Assembly (NCBI GenBank): GCA_001692895.1
Contig: KV748193.1
Location: 1,798,001 to 1,862,000 of the forward strand
Length of the DNA: 64,000 nucleotides
Direction of reading: 5' to 3'
Source: Cenococcum geophilum 1.58
Lineage: Eukaryota; Ascomycota; Dothideomycetes; Gloniales; Gloniaceae
Shown in pieces: positions 11,340 to 21,581 of this stretch (position 1 is the stretch's first letter; every line of letters starts with the position of its first letter). The notes under the pieces were generated by a model. It was not told where the DNA came from. It did no database searches and worked only from the letters and a program-made list of their open reading frames with translations. The position numbers and the translations under genes were made by a program.

Positions 11340-13317
11340 CCGCTATAGCAGCAAAACACGCCCACTACTTATTTAATAAAGGAATAACCACTTCTAATCA
11401 AATCTACGGTATAATATACCATAGAGCCAATATACGTATTATAGCCAAAAATCCTGCGCGATATAGGAGGATCGCTATAGACTTAAAGGTAGGTTAATAT
11501 ATAGAAAAACGCAATACTATAATAAACTTAATAGGGGGCGACGTAACCACAATAACTAAAGAACAATAACTAGAAATGGTAAAAACTTATAAATATCCTA
11601 AAAGATATAGAAGAAGATCTAGGGAAGGGAGAAAACGAATACCTATGTGTAGAGGTAGCGCATACGGCTTAATAGGTAGGATAAATCGCACGAGAGCCCT
11701 AGATAAGGTATAAGAGAAACTAAAACGCTATAGAGGATAGGCTTAGGCGTATTAAGGATGCTATAAAATTATAAAGAATACTAATAACGTATATAATAAA
11801 GCCCTTATAGGCCAACGTTGCCGCTAGCGCCTAACTGGCGCCTCTTTAGCGCCTCCCTAGCATAGTGCCGATAAGGTTTATAGTTAAGATCTAAATATAA
11901 GAGGTAATAGGGGTAGATCTAGAATAGTTCCTTATATTAATTAGAATATATATACTAAAGGCTATAGTAGTAAAGGTTCTATATAGTAGCGATATAGAGG
12001 TTATACTCCCTAACTAATAGGTAAAGAACTAGGCCATTACCTAGGGAGACACCCCTAAGTATAAGATCCTTCCCTAGGACTTTCTAATTAAAGTAATTAA
12101 AGTACCCCTTAATATATAAGTAGAAAGCGGGCGAGGTACTATAAACTTATAACTTATTTAAAAGATTATAGAGGCTACTAAAAAATTAGTTCTGGAAATT
12201 ATAATATTTAGAGTTATATAGCGCTATAAAGTACGTACTATATATATAGGAGTATTACTAGGGTTCTAAAGGGTTAAAATATAAGGCACCCTAATAATTA
12301 ACCTACTAATCTAGAAGATATAGGCGATAGTAGTATATAAAGGAATAGTTATAGATAGCCTTTAGTATAAAGACTAGCTATACTATAGAGTAGTCTAAAT
12401 CCGCTAATACTTTAGATGCTAGTAGTAGGGCTATATTTAAAGCGTATACGGGAGATAGGAAAGGTATAGGCAGTGCGCTAATATTTATAAGATAAAGGAC
12501 TGCCTTAAGGATAAGGAAGCTAGATATATAAACTATAGTAAAGAATATAAAGTATAGTAGAAGACGGTATATGAGACCTTTTAGGTATACCTAGAATCTA
12601 CTAAAATAAGATAAACCTAATTATACTAAGTTATAGCTACGTTATAGAGAAATGTATATAAGGAGAAGGAGCTAAGTATGATAGGTAACGGCGGCTAAAT
12701 AGTTATATAAAGAAAGAGATTTAGGGTACCTACCTTAATAGGAGTACCTTTTACCTAAATAGCGGCAAAGCGGTATATAGGACGCCCGAAAAGCAGTACT
12801 AATGCCGCTAAAGACCTATCCTAGTAAAGAATCCTAATTATAATAACCCTAGCTAAGATACCCTAGAGGCAAACGGAAGATACCTATAAGTTACTAGACT
12901 AACTAATACTATAAATAAACTAATAATAGTATAATATAACTATGGATACTTAAACTATAGAGTAATATATCCCCTATTTAACAGTCTAGATTTAGAAGAG
13001 TATTAGATAATAGCCCTATAGGAACCAGTATATAATAAGTAAATACGTAAAATATACTAACTAAAAGGATACTACCTTCTATATAAACTAAACCTAAATA
13101 CCTATATATACTTCCTAGTTAGTTAACGTATTAATATATAGGCGTAAAGCTACTATAGTATTAGCCCTAATATAGATAAGCTATAACTAGCAACTAATAG
13201 GGGCTAAATTAGTATAATTAACGTCTATAACCTAAGTAATAATAAGCCTTAAATTACTACCTAGAATCTACTTTAATAGGCTATTAATATGGCGGAAGGC
13301 GAGGTAATAGTCCTAGG
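11340..13317 (+). mobile_element. 5' part of a Tad/I-like LINE (ORF1 and start of endonuclease)
   Basis: Plus-strand reading through RIP stops gives a long ORF1-like region. At about 12400-12540 it has zinc-knuckle-like motifs (QYFRCQQWGHIQSVC with stops read as Q, then a CAN...KDC repeat), as in ORF1 of Tad-type elements. The endonuclease region begins at about 12900 and stops at the Copia insertion. Across the insertion the two sides join within the endonuclease motif read as G-DFN, so this and 19242-20378 are one LINE split by the Copia element. Confidence 0.75.
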
Positions 13318-13484
13318 TGTTGGGAATAAGGCAAGCGGTCGTTACGTAACGCCGCGGCACTAGCGTAGCGAGGAGTCTTAGGATCCTCGCCCTTCCTTAT
13401 TTTAATAGATATAAGCATATTAACTATTATCACTATAACCTACTCAAGTAGTCATTATTGGTGAGTTACCCTATATGACTAACA
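13318..13484 (+). repeat. 5' LTR of Copia copy 1
   Basis: 167 bp with TG...CA ends in the inverted TGTTGG/CTAACA form. It differs from the 3' LTR at about 20 sites, nearly all transitions. Confidence 0.92.
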
Positions 13485-16400
13485 CTAATTAGTGGTTAAA
13501 TACACAGTTAACTATAGAGTAGCTAGGTTTTTGAATAGAAGAGATAGTCTTATATAGGGGTACTATATGCGCTTATATGGAATAGATCCCAGTAATACTA
13601 TACTACCTTAGACTTGCGGAAAACTAGTAATAGAAGTATTACTAAGTACTAGGAGATACTAAGTTGCGTCTATTATATAGAACAACCGCGTTATAAAGAT
13701 TTGGTTAAGTACTTTAGGTTAGAAGTGTTACTAAACCTAAGGTCCTAAGTTAATGTCCGAAACGTGTTAAACAACCACCTTAATACCCTTTGTGTACCTT
13801 TGCAGACCATAGGATTACGATTACTACCTAATTATACGTTAAACAACCTTTTAAAACAGCCATTATGGCGTTAACATACCTAAAGAAGTACGAGGACGAC
13901 ATTAACCTAAAGATATAGAACGCTAATATAACTAACCTTAAAGATGTTAAGCAGTAAGACTTAAACGGATTCTTATTACACCGTATGGTATATTATAAAG
14001 ATAGCAAATATAACAACACTATGCTATAGTACTATATAAGGGAGGACTTTATTAGATAAATAAAGGGAATATAGACTCCTATAAAGAAGGATATTATATA
14101 AGACTTCCGTAACTTCTTACGGCAGTATAAAGTCTTTATACCTATAGATGGGGGTACTATTAGAGATAATATTTAGGAGTAGGTTATTAATGTAAAAAAA
14201 AAAGAGCATAAATGAACTCTATAAGAGATTGAGCACTAACTACGCACTATAAGGAAGCTTAACTTACGATGGAATCTAAGTAATACACCTCTAGAGACGA
14301 ATCTACCTCCGCCTTTAACTCCTCTGTATCTAATTTAACCTATAACTTTAACTTTAGATACTATACCCTAATAAGAGCAGGTATAGGATCCTATTACTTT
14401 ATAATTTACTAACCTTTAGACTTTACCGATTAGACCTATGTCCCTACTATAGCCTATAATATAACTCCTACCTCCTCTATCTTAATCTTAAATCGGAGGC
14501 AGTTTAAAATTGCTTATAGAGCTTGCGAAGCTCTATTTAGCTTAGGAGAAGAAGTTTAGTAGGGAATTATATAATATTCTTAATTCGAAACTACGTATCT
14601 TCTATAATTATTACTAGAAGGTAGGAATAGAGTCTAATTAATACTATAACGCCTATTCTGTTATGCTTAAGGGCCAAGCTAGTACCTTCTATTATAATTA
14701 TTTAGTAGGAAAAGGATATAATTTTAACCGTATAATATATAAGTTAAGATGCCACTTTAAAATAAAAGAGAATAAGTAGTAGTATATATTAGAATGGAGA
14801 GAGACTACCTTTTTAAGGATTATTGCTATAAACCTAGGTGTCCCTTAGCTTAATTATCTTTAAAAGCTCTTTAATTAACTTTAGATAATTTAGCGTGATT
14901 TATCCGAATTATATTAAGAGGATTTTAGCCTATATAATTAAGTTATTAGTATATACTAAGGCGTTAAAGAATATAACCTTGTTTTTTTTAATTCTGTAAA
15001 TACTTATAAAGGTATATATACTTAATTAAGATCTTCTATTAGCACCGCTTTACGCTCTTAAAAAGTATAGCAATTTAACGCCTAACTTTAACCTACTTTA
15101 ATCGACCCGCCTAATTAATATAATTATAACTAGACTAATTAAATATATAGTAGCCGTAGTAGGTAATACGGTAGAGGGTATAATTAACGACTATAAGGTA
15201 AAGGTGGAGGTCCTTATGGAGGTTTATTTTAAAGTAATTACTAGAAAAAGTACTACGTTTATAAAAAACTAAATTACTAGTTAACTAGGCATTCTCTTAA
15301 TAAATAAAAGAAGGTATATAATAAGTTTCGCCAGAGTATAAGAAACGTTAGAAATTATAAGGCCACTACGGCCTACTTCTAAAGCTTTTTGGTTTAATAT
15401 AAAGGTATAGAAGATCTTAAGGGTAAGGTTAATAAGGCTAAATAGCTCCTTATAGATATGGGAATTGGGGACTACTTACCTAACTAATACTTTACTAAGT
15501 ATAGTAAGGTAGATAGTATATAAACTATTACTATTCTTAATAGCTAATTTACGCTCCATTCTATTATAAAGTTAGATATCTTTAATAAGCTAAAGGAGAG
15601 CTCTGTATACTCCTTTAATAATAGATACTTAGCGAATATCTTCTATAGTATTATGCTAGATACTAGAGCCGCAGAAGTATCTATAGTAGGAGAACCTTAA
15701 GTTTAAGCCCTTTAGTAGCTTAATAACTTTATTTAGATTAACTATTTAACGGCAGGCCAATATACAATTTGTTTTAGTAAGGGTACTATAATCTTTTTTA
15801 GCATAATTAGATCTAAGCCCCCTTAGGGTGCATTACTTTCTACGTTATTCCTATAAATACTCTATTTCTATTTTACATTAGAGATATAAATAAATTAGGC
15901 GTTAAGCTTAATAACTTTAAGAATATACTTATATAGGGAGATAGTTGGGTACATATCGTACGCAAGTAGGGTTACCCTTAGTTGCTCCTTTATTAACTAA
16001 AAAAGAGTATTACTTAGAGCCACCTAACAAAGTTAGAGTTACGTTAACTATACTATTATTTTAGCCACCTATCTGTTTATTAATTGCTTAAGGTTCTTTA
16101 GTAAGTAGGCTATAAAGTTAAGATTAAGGTAATTAAGTATCTTATAAAGTATTATTATTACTACTAAATAAACTAAAAGTCCCCTAGCCAATTTAAGTTT
16201 ACCCTTAAAGATAACTACAACTTTAACTTCTATATTATTGTTAACGTTATATATCTTAGCGGCAAGCTAGTACTCTAAGTTATTAACTTCTTAACCTCCT
16301 TCTAAGCCGCACAATTCTTAAAGGATATATTAGCTAGAAACGTATAGAATACCCTTTAATTATACTGGATTAATATCTACCTAGGACCCCCTAATTAAAT

Positions 16401-18831
16401 TGTCTATAATATAGAAAAGAACTTCTTATCTATAGAGTTTTAATAATAGATAAAGGCAATAGCAATTAAGGTTAAGGAAGTTCCTATTAAGGCATATAAT
16501 AGCGTTAAAAAAGTAGAGTAATATTATATGCTATTACGCTATATATATAAGATTATCTCTTTAAAACTAAAGGACGCTAATAAAGAACTTACCTTATAAA
16601 TAGCTGTTAAAGCTATTAATAATTCCGCTGGCCCAGATAGACTTATACCTATATTACTAGTCTTTAGCGCCTACCCTTAAATAACTAATAATTTTTTACT
16701 ATCTTCCTCTATTATATAATAAGCTAAGGCTATTTATAAGGCAATAAAGGAAGTATAACATCTTTATACTACACGCTAGGTTAACAATGCACTAGAAATA
16801 AGAAATGGCCTAAATACCTTAACTATACTTAATCTACTACTTTAGTTTAAGGTACGCGTATAGCGTAAAAAGGGAGGATAGTTAAACTTATACTATTTAA
16901 ATACCTTATAAACCTACTTAATTCCGTTGAACTATTATTAAGCCTTACTATAAAGATAACAGTTCTAAGCCTTTATAGGATACTATAAAAGATACCCTAA
17001 AAAAGAGCTATAATTAACGTGCTCTAAAAGGCGACCATAATTTTAATACAATTATAGTAAATACGCTATAACTATAACGCGGTAGAAGTCGCCTAAAGGG
17101 ATTACGAAATTACTAATATCTTATTAATTTTAAAGGGCAATTTATTACCGCCATTAAGAATAGAGTTAAGCTATTAATAGCCTTTATAATAGCTAAGGAG
17201 AAGGCTAACTTTAAATTTATAAAATAGCTCTAAAAGGAAGGTTATATTATAACTCTAGAAGCTCCTTTCTAAGCATTTAATAAGCAGGAGATTAATGGTC
17301 TTATTATAAGAGGAGTCTTTAAATTTAAGAAGTATAACCCTACTAAGTTTAATAAGGTCCGTATCTTTAAGTTAAGAATAGTTAATAAAATTAAGGGTAA
17401 AGCTACTGACGCCTTATTTAAGAAATTAAGGCTTATTATCTAAGGCTATAATAATAATAGTAAAAAGGTAATTTTTATATAATCTTTTATAATTTAATAA
17501 GCTAGTTAGCAAGTTATTATTGCACTAGCTCCCTCCCTAATAAAGAATAAAATAGCGGTCTATTTATAAGATATTACTTAGGCCTATACCTAATTAGAGA
17601 TACACCTTTAGCGCTTAATATTAGTATACCTTAGAGTAAATTCGCCACTAATATCCCAAAGATATAATTATGGTTATGCTTAAGCTATTATATAGAATTA
17701 TAGAGGTAGGAACTTATTAGTAGGCTACCTATAGCAAGTACTATAAAGAGAAACTTTTAATAACTACTTTTATATTTAATTTATGCTTCCTTATTATAAC
17801 TACAAGAACCCTATTTAGAATTGTTGGTATATAAACTAATAATATAACTATCTTAGGAGACGACTAATTCTTAGCTCTTAAAGAAGATAAGCTAGTAAAG
17901 GTAACCCTTATAGTAAAGCCAAAGAAAAAGCTTAATTTAATAACACTATTACTTTTTAATAAATGCATCCTCTCCCTAAATAAGGATTCTATTACTTTAC
18001 GCTAGAAGGGTTAAGATAAGAAGATTAACGTTATTATTATTAATTCTCTAAAGTAAGGATATGTGGAGTAACGCGCCTGTAAAGCTTATATTGCTTTTAT
18101 CTATTAACCTAAGGCTTTATTTAATCTCTTTATTACCGCCTAACACTAGGAACTAACTAAGGATAATATTCTTGCCCTAAATAAGTGTCTTTCCTAGTAA
18201 ATAAACTATTTTAATTAGGGACTACTCTACGTACCTACTAATCTCCCTCCTATTAAGCTCTTTATATTTGTTAATAGGTTATTTATAAATAATAAAGACT
18301 TTAGCTCCTAGTTAAGATATAAGATTATTATTACGAATAAATCTACTTAAGAGAATAACTTTATAATCTATAGCAATCTTATCTATTAAAGCTTAACTAA
18401 GAGTAAGCGCGTTACTTAAAGCGTTCTAGCGTTAGAGATATATAGAATAGTTAGCGGAGTTAATATAGCAATTATAATTGAAACTACCCTAAAAATAATT
18501 ATAGATTAACTTAAACTTCCTATTATCCCTATAATTGTATATACCAACTTATACTCCCTCTATAAGTACTTAGTTAAGCTTAGTACTATAAAGGAGAAGC
18601 GCCTTATAATTAACATTATAGCACTTTATTAATCCTATAAACGGTAAGAACTCCTTAAGATTTAATAAATTAACGGTTAAAATAACCCAGTAGATATAAT
18701 AATAAAGGTAAACCTAAATAAGGCTCTAGAGACGTTTATTAATATAAATACTCTATATATATAGGTTAAAGGTTAGGTTAAAAGGGAGTAGGGGTGTAAT
18801 AATCTATAGACCCTAATTCTAACTAGCTAAT

Positions 18832-18860
18832 TAGGATTTTCTATCCCCAGAATAGAAAAT
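18832..18860 (+). repeat. Palindromic ATTTTCTATCC module, copy in Copia 1
   Basis: Imperfect hairpin GGATTTTCTATCCCC/AGAATAGAAAATT in the 3' untranslated part of Copia 1. Related copies lie at about 9450-9479, 57309-57340 and 62016-62047, two of them in the opposite orientation. Confidence 0.7.
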
Positions 18861-19074
18861 TGCTATTAGCTTGCTTATAACTAGCGCCTTAGCGACTTAG
18901 ATATAATATCTACCTATAACTCCTAAATAAGAAAGCACCATATACCAAGAGGCAAATTTTAGGATAGCGAGACTTATATTATAACAGCAATAGTAAGTAA
19001 GGAGGATTAATATTTATTACGCTAGTTAAGTAGTATTTATATATAGATGACAACTATAAAAAAAGAGTTGCTAG

Positions 19075-19241
19075 TGTTGGGAATAAGGCAAGCGGTTATT
19101 ATATAACGCCGCGGCACTAGCGTAGCGAGGAGTTTTAGGCTCTTCGCCCTTTTTTATTTTAATGGATATAAGTATATTAACCATCATCACTGTAACCTAC
19201 TCGAGTAGTCGTTATTAGTAAGTTACCCTATGTGACCAACA
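19075..19241 (+). repeat. 3' LTR of Copia copy 1
   Basis: 167 bp, same length as the 5' LTR. It keeps TGTTGGG and ACCAACA ends and is followed by the CTAGG duplication. Confidence 0.92.
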
Positions 19242-20378
19242 CTAGGGGACTTTAATATATACTATATATTATAGGGAGCGTAATAGGCTATAACTAAAGT
19301 ATAGGCGATCTACCTACTAAATAAGCTTAAAACGTAAGGCCTTACTTTAACTATTCTAACTAGCGAACCTACCTAGAAAAGAGGAACCTAAGAAAGTATA
19401 ATTAACTTTACCTTTATATAAGAAATACTTATAGATTAACTAGAAGATATATAGGCAATTACCGTAGACTATATACCTATATAGATAGCGCTTAATATCG
19501 CCGTACTAGCGCAGCGAACTCGTTAGAGATACGCTACTAAGAAACTTAACTAGGAAAAATATACCTAGGAAATTATAAATAGGCTAGCAGCTATACCTTA
19601 AGCATTACTAGAGGATATTTAGAGGATTATAGGTAAATACCTAAAAGAATATTACCTAAAAGCCTAACCTAGTAAATACGCCCGCTGTAAATAATCGCTA
19701 GAGGTGGCTAGCTACTTATAGGCGTAAAAAGGGCGAGGCGATAGTATAGCGTAATAGGTGAAGCCTACTACTAATAGAGCTTTAAGGCCCTAAAAAATAG
19801 ACTTAAGAAGATAATATAGAAAGAGAGTAGAAATAACTAGCGCTAATTTCTAAAAGAAATTACCGTAGACCCTACCAAACTATATAATAAGGGACTTTAG
19901 CGCATATTAAAGTAAAGTAGGTAAGCCACCGTAAAGACACTAGGGGACCCTTATCTACCTATACTCCGCTAGATAAAATAGGACTAGTATATAAATAATA
20001 ACGAGGAAAAAATTAAAATACTAGTAGAGAGGTTTTTTTTAGGCGTGGGCTAAGTAGACCTATAAGATATTAGTATCTAACCCCTTCCCTTACCTATTAA
20101 AATAAGCTATTTAATATTAGTAAAAGAAATAAAGAACGCTATATAAAAGCTTTTTATTAATAAAGCGCTAGGGCTTAATAAGATCCTAAATAAGGTAATT
20201 AAAGCCGCGGTAGAAGTAATAGCAGTATTACTTACTAAGGTTATAACCGCCTATCTCTAAAGAGGCGAACTACTTAAATACCTTAAAGTAGTAACTATAG
20301 TTATTCTATAAAAGGTAAAGAAAAAAGACTACTCCCTTTTAGGAAGTTACCGCCTAATAGCCCTAAAAAACACCCTAA
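19242..20378 (+). mobile_element. 3' part of the Tad/I-like LINE (endonuclease and start of reverse transcriptase)
   Basis: It begins with the second half of the endonuclease motif (read as GDFN then a hydrophobic W-like segment). At about 20150-20370 it has a non-LTR reverse transcriptase start: KAPGLNKI-like, then a hydrophobic stretch, KKKDYSLLGSYRLIALKNT. Homology ends abruptly near 20378, before the catalytic YADD region, so the LINE is truncated at that point. Confidence 0.8.
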
Positions 20379-20425
20379 GTTTACCTATTTCTCTTTAATT
20401 AACTTAAGTATAGGGAGGGGCTGTG

Positions 20426-20612
20426 TGTCACAGTACGTGCCGACTGTAAAGGTACGAGGTACGAGGTGACTGTATATGATTGACAAACGATGTCGTGTGA
20501 GGATCTATGTAGGAGGTAAGGCGGTATATATACGTGTCGCTCAGGGGTCAGGTCTGTGCTCGTGTCATGACAACACTAAGTCATAACAACGTGTCAGGTC
20601 AGTGCCGTGACA
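20426..20612 (-). repeat. 187-bp solo LTR (copy A)
   Basis: It starts TGTCACAGTACGTGCCG and ends CAGTGCCGTGACA, with a perfect 5-bp CTGTG duplication at 20421-20425 and 20613-20617. It is the reverse complement of the copies at 31754-31940 and 63070-63254. Length, TG...CA ends and 5-bp duplications fit a solo LTR. Less RIP is visible than in the sequence around it. Confidence 0.85.
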
Positions 20613-20617
20613 CTGTG

Positions 20618-21250
20618 GTAGGTTATTAAGAAATTAATATTTTAGATTAGAGGTGATTTTGTATATTAGTACTAAATATTAGCTAGTCTTCTCGTCTAAC
20701 AAGCTTTTGGATAAAAGCTTAGGTAGTATATTTATTACTTATATTAGTGGGGCTTTATATTATAGGTAGTTTATAGTAAATAGTCTATAGGCCTTATTAA
20801 AATAATAATATTAGATTGGTTTCCTTTATAAGGAGTATTTTTATAGTATAGGTTTTAACTTAATATATTTCTTAGCTAGTAAGCAGTTCTAATAAGCTTT
20901 TTTTAATCTATTACTAACACGGTTATTATAAGGCTTTATTTTTAAAGCTCTGTTATTCTATTTATTAATAATAGTAAAGTTATTTACTAAATAAGAGGTC
21001 CTCCTAAGCCTCTAGTATCGCTATTTAATTACGGACTATGTTAGGCTTATCCTTGGTAGAATTCTCCTATTATATTTGGCGTAGAGTCTATCGTTAGCAG
21101 CTACGTAGCCGCTTATTGTAGGTTTTGGCGTTATAAGCTAATTAAACGTTTAATAACTTTTTAACGCCTATATAGTAATATTGCGATAGCGATTATCGTT
21201 AATAATAAAGTAATTAGATTTAGCTCGCTAGGCGTAAACCCAGGCTTATA
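20618..21250. other. AT-rich relic between solo LTR and gene island
   Basis: RIP-like sequence with stops in all frames. No domain was recognised. It ends where base composition changes at about 21.25 kb. Confidence 0.4.
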
Positions 21251-21324
21251 ACTTGTTAAATTAAGGTTATAGAGCTAAAACTCTGTATATTGCTTATTTT
21301 CTATATAGGTAGTTAAAGAGATTT

Positions 21325-21380
21325 CAAGGAACTTCAACCGCACGGTCGAAGTTATCTGGTTGGTGAGATTCCTGCCAAGA
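21325..21380 (+). repeat. 55-bp hairpin repeat, non-RIP copy
   Basis: AAGGAACTTCAACCGCACGG, then TCGAAGTT and a GTTATCTGGTTGGTGAGATT tail. The first part is an inverted repeat. RIP-altered versions lie at 9344-9400 and 57212-57268. A short minus-strand open frame over this place (21490-21275) is only a translation of the repeat. Confidence 0.75.
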
Positions 21381-21581
21381 GGTTCACCACAAGTCTCATC
21401 ACGTGATATCGTTGCAGGCTTGTTTTCCAACACCGAGGTTATGCCAAGCCTAATCCGGACCTCCGATACCTGCCCATAGCAACCTCTCACAAAACCACAT
21501 CAAGCCCTAGTTCAATCTCCATGGTATGCCACATTGTCTCGGTCACCGTGAACGTATCATATTCAATCCTGGAGCCGGGTC

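Larger units (their letters stand above)
13318..19241 (+). mobile_element. Complete RIP-decayed Copia retrotransposon (copy 1)
   Basis: 167-bp LTRs at 13318-13484 and 19075-19241 (TGTTGGG...CCAACA) and a perfect CTAGG duplication at 13313-13317 and 19242-19246. Inside, a Gag-like region begins near 13865. A Copia reverse transcriptase lies at about 17280-18100: a lysine-rich FKFKKYNPTKF lead, an LRLII-GYN motif, an ALAPS motif and a KPLYGIAEAG-type region. Pol order with integrase before reverse transcriptase is expected for Copia. Nearly every glutamine-type codon is a stop, so the copy is dead. It is closely related to the element at 51697-57771 but has shorter LTRs. It interrupts a LINE. 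Confidence 0.93.

Noticed and set aside
21275..21490. 71-codon minus-strand open frame
   Set aside because: It translates the 55-bp hairpin repeat and flanking DNA; no family features.
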